From contig CAZASA010000087.1 in assembly GCA_964487685.1 (NCBI GenBank), forward strand, positions 1 to 9,597: DNA of 9,597 nucleotides, written 5' to 3'. This document shows positions 1 to 6,273 of this stretch, in pieces (the first letter of the stretch is position 1; the number at the start of each line of letters is the position of its first letter). The notes below the pieces were generated by a model. That model had not been told where the DNA came from. It ran no database searches and was given only the letters and a program-made list of their open reading frames with translations. Source of the DNA: JABDGZ01 sp964487685. GTDB lineage: Bacteria > Omnitrophota > Gorgyraeia > Zapsychrales > Fredricksoniimonadaceae. A program made the translations under genes and the position numbers.

Positions 1-722
1 AAAAATTCCTTTGGCTCCCCTGCAGCTTCAAATAGCTTTTGGCCGATCCTGAAAGGCACCACCTGGTCTTCAGGGCTATGGATAAATAATTTTGGCACCT
101 TCAATTTCCTGACCTTTTCAATAGAATTAAATTTAAGGCTCAATAAAAAAAAGGGGACAAAAGGATAATAGATCCGGGCCATGTCCCTGGCATTGGTGAT
201 CGATGATTCCACGACGAGCAATGCCGCCTGGCGTACCGTTGCCAGGTCTATGACCACAGTCCCTCCCAATGAAGCACCAAAAAAGATGATCTTTGCCATG
301 TCCACGTCCCCGCGCGCACGCAGATAATCATAAGCCGCTTGGGCATCCAAATAAATTCCCGCCTCGGAGGGTTTACCCTCACTGTTGCCGTAACCGCGGT
401 AATCAAAAATGAACACATTCAATCCAAGCTCATAGAAGAACCTGACCTTGAACAACCGGTCGCTCATATTGCCGGCATTGCCATGGGCAAAAAAAAGTGT
501 AGAGCGGGCCTGAGGGTTCTTAAAGAACCAGGCATTGATCTTAACATTGTCCCTGGTCTTGATATAAACATCATCCCAGGGCAATTCCATCACCGACGGA
601 CTTACTTCAAATCCGCGATTGGGAAAAAAAACGCCGTTAGTTTCCAGATAACGGACCAAAGCAACATATCCCGCCATCATCACAGCAAGGAGTATGGATA
701 TATAGATCAATATTGGGGGCAT
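1..722 (-). CDS. Membrane-anchored alpha/beta hydrolase (YfhR/ABHD13-like), C-terminus cut by window edge
   Basis: The gene starts with ATG at 722 and stays open to the left edge, giving 240 complete codons without a stop. Residues 3-24 form one hydrophobic helix with no clear cleavage site, so the protein is probably anchored with its catalytic domain outside the membrane face. Alpha/beta hydrolase motifs appear in order: HGNAGN at 80-85 (oxyanion-hole loop), DYRGYGNSEG at 107-116, the nucleophile elbow GASLGG with Ser151, and SPEDQVVP with the probable acid Asp219. The catalytic His would lie beyond the window. This order matches the YfhR/ABHD13/Bem46 group of serine hydrolases, whose natural substrates are mostly unknown. 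It starts 5 bases after the response regulator stop, so it is probably co-transcribed with it. No good Shine-Dalgarno site precedes the ATG. Fold and family are well supported; the substrate is not known. Confidence 0.9.
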   Translation of the reverse strand, partial: MPPILIYISILLAVMMAGYVALVRYLETNGVFFPNRGFEVSPSVMELPWDDVYIKTRDNVKINAWFFKNPQARSTLFFAHGNAGNMSDRLFKVRFFYELGLNVFIFDYRGYGNSEGKPSEAGIYLDAQAAYDYLRARGDVDMAKIIFFGASLGGTVVIDLATVRQAALLVVESSITNARDMARIYYPFVPFFLLSLKFNSIEKVRKLKVPKLFIHSPEDQVVPFRIGQKLFEAAGEPKEF

Positions 723-727
723 GGCTT

Positions 728-1126
728 TTAAGTATTGCGTTGAGGGATCAACGACAGCATCAGGCGGATGGCCTTAAGGATATCTTCGATAGGGCAAGGC
801 TTGGTCAGATAATGGTCAGCTTCCAGGTCCACGCCTTTTTTGAAACTGCCTAATTCGTTCATGGCGGAAACAATGATGACCGGCTGCCACCGTTTGGTCG
901 GCGGCTCTTGACGAAGTTTGGTCAATACCGCCCATCCATCCATTTTAGGCATGTTCAAGTCCAGGATGATGACATCAGGAAGGTCGTTGACGATCTTCAT
1001 CCACGCTTCCTGGCCGTCCTTGGCGGTGATGACCTCGTAATCCTGGGAAGCGATCTTGCGCGCCATGATCTCAAGGACCACGTCTTCATCGTCAGCTATC
1101 AATATTTTGATCGGATGTGTGCTCAT
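728..1126 (-). CDS. Single-domain response regulator (CheY-like receiver)
   Basis: A stand-alone receiver domain of 132 residues with no output domain. Residues below count from the preferred ATG at 1126. The acidic pair is Asp12/Asp13 (ILIADDED), the phosphoacceptor is Asp56 in ILDLNMPKMDGW, the switch Ser87 is in IIVSAMNE, and Lys109 is in LTKPCP. All residues needed for phosphorylation are present. An alternative GTG start at 1132 would overlap the deaminase stop by four bases (GTGA) and add two residues. The ATG is preferred because AGGTG lies just upstream of it and nothing similar precedes the GTG. With no DNA-binding or enzymatic output, it probably acts by protein contact or as a relay intermediate. 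It could take phosphate from the HPt protein encoded at 3582-3935, but that link is inference from proximity. Confidence 0.93.
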   Translation of the reverse strand: MSTHPIKILIADDEDVVLEIMARKIASQDYEVITAKDGQEAWMKIVNDLPDVIILDLNMPKMDGWAVLTKLRQEPPTKRWQPVIIVSAMNELGSFKKGVDLEADHYLTKPCPIEDILKAIRLMLSLIPQRNT

Positions 1127-1128
1127 GG

Positions 1129-1602
1129 TCACCTGGCTGAAGAATAATTTTTAAGGTCGTAATGGATCTCTTTTTCAGGGATATCGATGCGGTCAATGGT
1201 GACCTTGGCTTTTTTAAAGAATTCCATGGCCATGGTATCGTGATAATCTGAGAACACCACGACTCTCTTGACCCCTGCCGTGATCAGGGACTTGGCACAG
1301 GTGGTGCAAGGCATATTGGTGACATAGGCCGTCGCGCCATCGACGGAGTGCCCGCGTTTGGCTGCCTGGACAATGGCATTCATTTCGGCGTGGACGGTAC
1401 GTACGCAATGATTGTCCACGAGCAAGCATCCCACATCCTCGCAATGCTCATCCCCTGGTATGGAGCCGTTATATCCGGTGGCAATGACATTCTTGTTCTT
1501 GACCAGCACAGCGCCGCAATGCATGCGCGGGCAGGTGGCACGCTCTGAGGCCAGCATCGCCAGCTTTAGAAAATATTCGTCCCAATTCGGTCTTTTAGGC
1601 AT
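1129..1602 (-). CDS. Deoxycytidylate (dCMP) deaminase
   Basis: This cytosolic zinc enzyme converts dCMP to dUMP, feeding dTTP synthesis. The 157-residue protein has the cytidine/deoxycytidylate deaminase signature: His71 and catalytic Glu73 in TVHAEMNAI, and zinc ligands Cys99 and Cys102 in MPCTTCAKSL. The segment GYNGSIPGDEHCEDVGC (43-59) with the following HCVRTVHAE is typical of dCMP deaminases (ComEB/DCTD type) rather than cytidine or tRNA adenosine deaminases. Length is normal for the family. The ATG at 1602 is preceded by AAGGAG four bases upstream, the clearest ribosome binding site in the window. A plausible extended -10 promoter lies just upstream, so this is probably the first gene of an operon continuing into the response regulator and hydrolase. 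Substrate assignment is by family motif only. Confidence 0.93.
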   Translation of the reverse strand: MPKRPNWDEYFLKLAMLASERATCPRMHCGAVLVKNKNVIATGYNGSIPGDEHCEDVGCLLVDNHCVRTVHAEMNAIVQAAKRGHSVDGATAYVTNMPCTTCAKSLITAGVKRVVVFSDYHDTMAMEFFKKAKVTIDRIDIPEKEIHYDLKNYSSAR

Positions 1603-1606
1603 ATTG

Positions 1607-1612
1607 CTCCTT
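1607..1612 (-). promoter_or_regulatory. Ribosome binding site of the dCMP deaminase gene
   Basis: AAGGAG on the minus strand lies four bases before the ATG at 1602. It is a near-perfect Shine-Dalgarno sequence and fixes the start of the deaminase. Most other genes here have weak or no such sites, which fits this gene being the first in its transcript. Confidence 0.75.
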
Positions 1613-1621
1613 AGTGCGGGT

Positions 1622-1652
1622 ATTTTAACAAATTACTTATCTATTGTGTGAA
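1622..1652 (-). promoter_or_regulatory. Putative extended -10 promoter for the dCMP deaminase operon
   Basis: On the minus strand, TTCACA (1652-1647, five of six matches to TTGACA) is followed after 19 bases by TAAAAT (1627-1622, five of six to TATAAT). The -10 is preceded by TG and one base, an extended -10 element that can compensate for the long spacer. The start of transcription would fall near 1615, just before the ribosome binding site. The 62-base gap to the upstream aminotransferase is one of the three largest in the window, which supports a new transcript starting here. No terminator hairpin is visible in the gap. Confidence 0.45.
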
Positions 1653-1664
1653 TTTTCGGTCTTT

Positions 1665-2834
1665 TTAAACCCTCTCCAGCCTTTTTAAAATACGGCCGGC
1701 GGCTTCCTGGAAAATGGACGCCGGCGGCAACAGGCTTAAAACAATATAAGCCTCTTTTTCAAAATCAAAAAAATATCCCGGATAAACCGAAACATGGTCT
1801 TCATTCAAGAATTCCAAGACCCATTCTTCCTCAGATTTGACCGCGGGGATACGTAAGGTCACATACCATCCCCCCTCAAAAGAAAGGGCCTGGGTGTGTT
1901 CCTTCAAATGCGCCATAAGCCATTGCCCATTTTCTTTGACCCTGGCGATGATCTGTTCCTGCAGTTGGGAGGCATGTTTCAGCCAAAATGGCAATGCGTT
2001 TTGTACGGGTGTATTTACTGACAAGTAAGTATCGGCAATGATCTCCAAACGAGACCTTGCATCCTGCAAGATTTCTTGCGGGCCGCTAGCCAGGATCCAC
2101 GCGCATTTCATTTGCGGGAGGGCCATGGTCTTGGATAAGCCCCCCAATACAAAGGTCAATGCCGTTTGATTGCCGGCCAAACTGACACGCTCAACCGGAG
2201 CTAAAGCATAATCAAAAAAAACTTCGTCGGAAATGATGGCGATCTTATGTTTAAAACACAGGTCATTTAAAAACGCGAGTTCCTTATTGCTGATATAGGA
2301 ACCGGTGGGATTGTTAGGATTGACTAAAATGATGGCCTTTGTTTTGGCATCCACCAGGCCCTCCAAAGCTTGGCAATCCAAATGCCATTGACCGTCATAA
2401 ACAAGAGGATACTGGGCAAAATCAACATCATTGATCTCCAATAAAAACTGGAACAAGGGATAGCTGGGCCGGGGAACAAGGACTTTCTCACCGGGATTGA
2501 CCAATAGCCTCATCAAAAACGAATACGCCTCTGAAGTGCTGGCCGTCAGGATGATGTCCTGGGGCGATATCAATTGTTGTTGATGAGCGTAGTATTTAGC
2601 CACCGCTTCCCTGGCCTGGATCTTTCCGCAGGCATCAGGTTCATAATTCAGGTTATCCAAAGAATTCAAAGCGGGAAGCAATAATTCAGGGTAATTAAAA
2701 CCGTTATTGGTGGGGTTTGACGCAGTAAGGTCCAAAATCTCAATGCCGCGTTCTTTTAAGTTTTCAATAACTTTATTGACAGCGTTAGTTTCCTGCGGCC
2801 AATTGGTACGAAGGGCAAATGGGAATTTATCCAT
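1665..2834 (-). CDS. PLP-dependent class I/II aminotransferase of unknown substrate
   Basis: A 389-residue fold-type I PLP enzyme of normal length. Visible landmarks are TASTSEAYSFL (97-107, cofactor phosphate loop), RPSYPLF (122-128), VNPNNPTG (171-178, Asn175 near the PLP ring), SDEVF (202-206, Asp203 to the pyridine nitrogen) and GGLSKT with the Schiff-base Lys235. Two positions look unusual. Phe206 replaces the Tyr that usually follows Asp by three residues. The C-terminal segment YIVLSLLPP (363-371) has Val365 where most class I enzymes have the Arg that binds the substrate carboxylate. The ATG at 2834 is chosen; it overlaps the coiled-coil gene stop by eight bases (ATGGATAA). A longer reading from TTG at 2876 would add 14 residues and a 50-base overlap and is unlikely. 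The reaction cannot be named; automated 'aspartate aminotransferase' labels should be treated with caution. Confidence 0.92.
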   Translation of the reverse strand: MDKFPFALRTNWPQETNAVNKVIENLKERGIEILDLTASNPTNNGFNYPELLLPALNSLDNLNYEPDACGKIQAREAVAKYYAHQQQLISPQDIILTASTSEAYSFLMRLLVNPGEKVLVPRPSYPLFQFLLEINDVDFAQYPLVYDGQWHLDCQALEGLVDAKTKAIILVNPNNPTGSYISNKELAFLNDLCFKHKIAIISDEVFFDYALAPVERVSLAGNQTALTFVLGGLSKTMALPQMKCAWILASGPQEILQDARSRLEIIADTYLSVNTPVQNALPFWLKHASQLQEQIIARVKENGQWLMAHLKEHTQALSFEGGWYVTLRIPAVKSEEEWVLEFLNEDHVSVYPGYFFDFEKEAYIVLSLLPPASIFQEAAGRILKRLERV

Positions 2835-3522
2835 TAGTTTCTTTACGTGGGCCAAGTTCTTTTTCTTTGGCGGCAAAGGCCTTTTTTAGTTCATCATATT
2901 CGCTTTTAGCCACCCATTGGATGTCTGCCCGCTTTTCCTTGAGCTGGACATTCTCGGACTTCAAGTCCTTGATCTCACGGGCATTGGACTGTAAGGTGGT
3001 TTCCTGGCTCATGGCTTTGATCGACAATTGCCTTTTTTCTTCCACCACCTGGTCAAATTTAAGCTTGATCTCCTGCAATTCGCGTTCCAGCCTCAGGCGA
3101 TTAGAATGTTCCTTTTCAAGATCGCTTTCCGTACGATAGATCTGTTCCTTAAGGTCCTTCTCATGATGCTTGAATTTTTCCAACGTATCCTGCTCTTTTT
3201 CACGCCAGCTTTTTTCAAGGGCCAATTTCTCGACCAAATCCTTGGCCTCGTCCTTGTGCTCTTCGATCGTTTGCTGGACCCTGCGCTGGTCCATCTTCAT
3301 TTTCTCGATCTCACCCTGGAGGGACTGGTTTTGTTTTTCCCAGCGCTCGGCGATAGATTTCCAGTCTTTGGAAACGACCAAGGCAGCCGTTACTTCTGTT
3401 TGGGCCGCTTTTTTTTCCTTCTCCTTTTTCTTCTTGGCCTTGGCCGATTCAGAGGGCATCATGTAGATGGCGATGGCCAATGCTATCAAGACCCCGAAAC
3501 TAAAGACAATAATCCAGAACAT
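2827..3522 (-). CDS. Membrane-anchored long coiled-coil protein, function unknown
   Basis: A 231-residue protein with one N-terminal hydrophobic helix (residues 2-22), then a lysine-rich stretch (28-39) that by the positive-inside rule places the rest in the cytoplasm. From about residue 50 to 225 the sequence is almost continuous charged coiled coil, rich in Glu, Lys, Gln and Leu and nearly free of Gly and Pro. I recognise no enzymatic motif and no named family; resemblance to membrane-anchored coiled-coil proteins such as RmuC or EzrA is architectural only. It follows the HPt gene after 59 bases and its stop overlaps the aminotransferase start, so it probably belongs to the signalling operon. 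It might be a scaffold for the soluble relay proteins, but nothing in the sequence shows this. The ATG at 3522 gives a sensible membrane anchor; the ribosome binding site is weak. Confidence 0.85.
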   Translation of the reverse strand: MFWIIVFSFGVLIALAIAIYMMPSESAKAKKKKEKEKKAAQTEVTAALVVSKDWKSIAERWEKQNQSLQGEIEKMKMDQRRVQQTIEEHKDEAKDLVEKLALEKSWREKEQDTLEKFKHHEKDLKEQIYRTESDLEKEHSNRLRLERELQEIKLKFDQVVEEKRQLSIKAMSQETTLQSNAREIKDLKSENVQLKEKRADIQWVAKSEYDELKKAFAAKEKELGPRKETNG

Positions 3523-3581
3523 AAATTAACCCAGTAATCAGCTTGGTAAATTTGGCAGACCTTGGAGGATGGGGCAAAGGA
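3523..3581. other. Intergenic gap within the signalling operon
   Basis: These 59 bases separate the HPt stop from the coiled-coil protein start. I see no convincing -35/-10 pair, no hairpin followed by a T-run, and no strong ribosome binding site. The coiled-coil and aminotransferase genes are therefore most simply read as part of the kinase transcript, though a weak internal promoter cannot be excluded. Confidence 0.5.
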
Positions 3582-3935
3582 TTAACCGGCTAATTCCTTT
3601 TTAAATCGCGCGGCAAAGACCTTGACCTCTTCAAAATACCCGTCGATCATCGTGAGGACCTCTTGCATCCCGTCGGTCTTGTCAGCCTTGGCCAGGCTTT
3701 CCAATTTAAGGCAGGCCGCGTGCAAAGGCTTGACAGAGATGTTCCCTGCAGCACCTTTCATCGAATGAGCGATTTCCTTGATCTTGGTGATATCATTGGC
3801 AGCAATGGCCTCGCCGAGGGCTTTGCGCTTGATCACAAAATCATCCTGGTAGATGTCAAATAGTTCATTAAGCAACTCCTTGTCATCCTGGACACGTTCT
3901 AAAACTTCCTTAAGATCAACAATTTCTTCGCTCAT
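3582..3935 (-). CDS. Histidine phosphotransfer (HPt) protein
   Basis: A 117-residue single HPt domain, predicted to be an all-helical bundle. The signature is EIAHSMKGAAGNI at 54-66, with phospho-accepting His57 followed by Lys60 and Gly61 as expected. HPt domains shuttle phosphoryl groups between two receiver domains and have no catalytic activity of their own. In tripartite hybrid kinases the HPt comes last, after the kinase and receiver. The same order appears here as separate genes, with the receiver gene ending 22 bases upstream. The ATG at 3935 follows AAAGGGAT at suitable spacing, so unlike the receiver this protein has its own initiation signal. It lies in a different frame from the kinase/receiver pair, so it was not simply cut off by the same stop codon. 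Its final receiver target is unknown; the CheY-like protein at 728-1126 is one candidate. Confidence 0.93.
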   Translation of the reverse strand: MSEEIVDLKEVLERVQDDKELLNELFDIYQDDFVIKRKALGEAIAANDITKIKEIAHSMKGAAGNISVKPLHAACLKLESLAKADKTDGMQEVLTMIDGYFEEVKVFAARFKKELAG

Positions 3936-3957
3936 AATATCCCTTTCATTAATTATA

Positions 3958-4347
3958 TTAATTCTTTAAACGTTGAGTGACCAAATTAACAATTTCCTCA
4001 TATAATAAAGTACGGTCAATAGGCTTTGAAACATACCCATCCATACCCGAAGCAAGATACCGTTCCCTGTCCCCGGCCATGGCATTGGCCGTCATCACGA
4101 TAACGGGTACATGCAGACCGGTTTGTTTTTCTTCCTGGCGGATAACCTGGGTCGTCTCGACCCCGCTAAGCAGGGGCATATTATCGTCCATCAAGACCAC
4201 ATCAAAGGTTTGATTATTAAGGATATTCAAAACTTCCTGGCCATTGCTGACAGCGGTGACCTTCCAGCCTATTTTTTCCAATATCCTCATGGCAATACGC
4301 TGATTAACCGTATTGTCCTCTGCCAGCAAAATACGTAAATTGTTCAA
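3958..4347 (-). CDS. Stand-alone receiver domain directly after the histidine kinase stop codon
   Basis: A complete receiver domain of about 129 residues: Glu10/Asp11 in LLAEDNTVNQRIA, phosphoacceptor Asp54 in VLMDDNMP, Thr86 in IVMTANAM and Lys108 in YVSKPI. The AEDNxVNQ and MTANAM forms are typical of receivers joined to hybrid kinases. The frame is continuous with the kinase gene: the kinase ends with TAA at 4350-4348 and the first receiver codon is TTG at 4347. No ATG occurs in frame until residue 20, past the essential acidic pair, and no Shine-Dalgarno site precedes the TTG. Translation must use this TTG by reinitiation, a non-ATG start nearby (another TTG is at residue 7), or readthrough. 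It probably receives phosphate from the adjacent kinase and passes it to the HPt protein downstream. Confidence 0.88.
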   Translation of the reverse strand: MNNLRILLAEDNTVNQRIAMRILEKIGWKVTAVSNGQEVLNILNNQTFDVVLMDDNMPLLSGVETTQVIRQEEKQTGLHVPVIVMTANAMAGDRERYLASGMDGYVSKPIDRTLLYEEIVNLVTQRLKN

Positions 4348-5943
4348 TTACGGCGGTAAAGCAGTCCCGATTGCGGCTGACGTTTTCTTAGGCTCACCGT
4401 TTGAATTCTCCAAGGATTCAGGTTGGAAACCGAAAATAATGGTAAATCGAAATGTGCTGCCTACCCCTTCCTTGCTCTCGACCTCAAAGTTCCCGCGCAT
4501 CATTTCCACGATCTTTTTGCAAATAGCCAGGCCTAAACCAGTACCGCCGTATCGCCGGGCAGTACTTTTATGGGCGTCGGTAAACACATCAAAGATATGG
4601 GGAAGATTACTGGGCGAGATACCGATGCCGTTATCGATCACCTCAAAGATAACTTCACAATCTTTATCCGTCAATGTTTTTAATTTCACATTGACCTGCA
4701 CCTTGCCTTTATGGGTGAATTTGATCGCATTATTCACCAGATTGATGATGATCTGGCGAAGCCTGACAGGGTCTCCGATCAAAAGCCTGGGGATCGCAGG
4801 GTCTATGGACCAGATCACGTCAACGCCTTTATTGCGCGCCAGGATCATGAGGCCCTTGCAGACATTCTTGACGATGTCAGGCACATTGATCTCGATCTCC
4901 TCGATGACCACCTTGCCGGCCTGGGCGCGGGAGAGGTCCAAAATATCATTGATCAAACTCAACAAATTATCAGCGGCATCCTTGGCGACCCGTAAATTGT
5001 CTTTTTGCTCATCATTCAGCGGTGTATCCAACGTCAGGTCGATCATGCCGATAATGGCATTCATCGGCGTGCGCACCTCGTGCGACATTTTGGCCAGAAA
5101 AACACTTTTGGCATTATTGGCCTCTTCCGCCGCCAATTTGGCCTGCAGGATCAATTCATTGGCACGTTTTTGTTCCGTGATGTCCTGGACCATCCCCACC
5201 GATCCCACGATCTTGCCTTGCTCGTTTTTGAGCACATTGACCGACAGGTCCACATCAATGATCGTCCCGTCCTTACGGACGATCCTGGTCGGAACATGGT
5301 GCATAAATCCGGTTTGGCGGATATTCAAGCCGCGGATCCTTTTCCATTCCTCCGGAGGATACAGGCTGCTGACCGGCCTTAACAGAAGGTCTTGGGCCGT
5401 CATGCCGAAAAGCTTTTGGGCAAAACTGTTCCAGGAAATGATCTGTTCATTCTCATCGGTCATGGTAATGGCGGCAGCGGAATTGTCCAAAATGATCCGC
5501 AATTTATTCTCAGATTCCCGCATCTGATGCTCGACAAATTTCTGATGAGATACATCATTTAGAATTCCAATGGATCCGATCACCTTGCCTTTACTGTCCT
5601 TTAACACCGATATGGAAGCGCTAATATCCAATAAGGAACCGTCCTTGCAAATGACCTTGGTGGCGATATTGGAAAGCATGCCCCGATGACGGATGTTCAA
5701 CGAACGCATGCGCTTCCATTCTTTGGGAGGGTACAGGGTGCTGACCGGCTTGTTAAAAAGGTCCGCCCTGGTCATGCCCAGCATCTTTTCAACCATGGGG
5801 TTCCAGGCAACGATCATCTCATTGCTGTCCGTGACCGTGATCGCGGAAGGAGAATGGTCAAAAACGATCTTAAAGAGCATTTTTGACTCGATATGTTCCT
5901 TCTCTATCTGGTCCTCTGCTTTTCTAACTTTATTTTTGATCAT
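4348..5943 (-). CDS. Soluble PAS-PAS sensor histidine kinase
   Basis: A 531-residue kinase. Two PAS domains (about 24-135 and 148-259) are followed by HisKA with SHEVRTP and phospho-accepting His288, then the HATPase domain: N box NLVNNAIKFT (401-410), G1 DNGIGI (437-442) and G2 GGTGLGLAI (466-474). The two PAS domains align without gaps at an offset of 124 residues and are about half identical, both carrying SxLYPPxEWKRxRxLNIR, so they arose by tandem duplication. No transmembrane segment is visible; the N-terminus is charged and helical, so sensing is cytoplasmic or depends on a partner. The tail after residue 506 resembles a hybrid-kinase linker that meets a stop before the receiver. The ATG at 5943 overlaps the stop of the small membrane protein gene (ATGA), implying coupled translation. 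The PAS ligand cannot be identified. Confidence 0.96.
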   Translation of the reverse strand: MIKNKVRKAEDQIEKEHIESKMLFKIVFDHSPSAITVTDSNEMIVAWNPMVEKMLGMTRADLFNKPVSTLYPPKEWKRMRSLNIRHRGMLSNIATKVICKDGSLLDISASISVLKDSKGKVIGSIGILNDVSHQKFVEHQMRESENKLRIILDNSAAAITMTDENEQIISWNSFAQKLFGMTAQDLLLRPVSSLYPPEEWKRIRGLNIRQTGFMHHVPTRIVRKDGTIIDVDLSVNVLKNEQGKIVGSVGMVQDITEQKRANELILQAKLAAEEANNAKSVFLAKMSHEVRTPMNAIIGMIDLTLDTPLNDEQKDNLRVAKDAADNLLSLINDILDLSRAQAGKVVIEEIEINVPDIVKNVCKGLMILARNKGVDVIWSIDPAIPRLLIGDPVRLRQIIINLVNNAIKFTHKGKVQVNVKLKTLTDKDCEVIFEVIDNGIGISPSNLPHIFDVFTDAHKSTARRYGGTGLGLAICKKIVEMMRGNFEVESKEGVGSTFRFTIIFGFQPESLENSNGEPKKTSAAIGTALPP

Positions 5944-6239
5944 ATTTTAGTCTTGGTAAATTGGATATTCTTTAAGATCGCGGCTATATTGAAGATCCCA
6001 ACGACGAAAGCTAACACGATCAAACAGATCTTGAACATATGTACCCATCCCGTTTGGATGTCCCCAGGCTTCAAGGCGTGTAAAAGCAATGAAACCAAAA
6101 AAACGATCAGCAAGATGGAAAATCCGCAAATAAAAAACACAAAAATAGAAAACAAACAAGCTATCAAAATAACATAAAGATTATAGTTAAATAAACTTCC
6201 CTTGGACATCTTGCTGGCAGCAATGCCGATACGTAGCAT
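5940..6239 (-). CDS. Small membrane protein, probably three helices, coupled to the kinase
   Basis: A 99-residue, very hydrophobic protein. Residues 21-39 and 40-56 look like two closely packed membrane helices, and residues 68-89 a third, joined by a short loop containing KPGDIQTGW. I recognise no family and no enzymatic motif. Its TGA stop overlaps the ATG of the histidine kinase by four bases, so the two are probably made together. Because the kinase itself has no membrane helix, this protein is a candidate membrane partner or anchor, but that is inference from position. It appears to be the first gene of its transcript. The ATG at 6239 has no clear ribosome binding site; a second in-frame ATG at 6209 would shorten the protein by ten residues without losing a helix. 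Confidence 0.78.
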   Translation of the reverse strand: MLRIGIAASKMSKGSLFNYNLYVILIACLFSIFVFFICGFSILLIVFLVSLLLHALKPGDIQTGWVHMFKICLIVLAFVVGIFNIAAILKNIQFTKTKI

Positions 6240-6247
6240 ATTATTAT

Positions 6248-6267
6248 GTTACCACTGAAAGGTTAAC
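6248..6267 (-). promoter_or_regulatory. Imperfect inverted repeat in the leader of the kinase operon
   Basis: The minus strand reads GTTAACC, seven bases, then GGTAAC. The arms pair with one bulged base to make a six-pair stem. If transcription starts about seven bases after the perfect -10 at 6279-6274, the RNA would begin almost exactly with this hairpin, placed nine bases before the first ATG. It could be an RNA structure or an operator half-site pair; it is short enough to be chance. Confidence 0.3.
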
Positions 6268-6273
6268 ACGCCA

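Noticed and set aside
339..731. Open frame of 130 codons on the plus strand at the left edge
   Set aside because: It lies opposite the alpha/beta hydrolase, whose motifs are clear, and encodes nothing recognisable.
1603..1664. Possible terminator after the aminotransferase
   Set aside because: No stem of useful length followed by a T-run is present on the minus strand; the T-rich look on the plus strand is the wrong orientation.
1691..1730. GCCGGCGGC repeated twice near the end of the aminotransferase gene
   Set aside because: It is a nine-base direct repeat inside coding sequence with no further copies noticed, explained by Ala/Pro codons.
2835..2876. N-terminal extension of the aminotransferase from TTG at 2876
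   Set aside because: It would overlap the coiled-coil gene by 50 bases, use a rare start and add a lysine-rich stretch not expected in the family.
3028..3537. Open frame of 169 codons on the plus strand, opposite the coiled-coil gene
   Set aside because: Its Phe/Leu-rich product is what the complement of Lys/Glu codons gives, so the apparent hydrophobic protein is an artefact.
3932..3949. Five-codon mini-ORF (MKGIL) just before the HPt gene, with its TGA overlapping the HPt ATG
   Set aside because: It has no ribosome binding site of its own and simply spans the Shine-Dalgarno region of the HPt gene; it is likely chance.
4313..5527. Open frame of 404 codons on the plus strand, opposite the histidine kinase
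   Set aside because: The opposite strand carries unmistakable PAS, HisKA and HATPase domains. The plus-strand product shows no domain, has a shadow-like Ser/Arg/Leu composition, and would be the only sizeable plus-strand gene.
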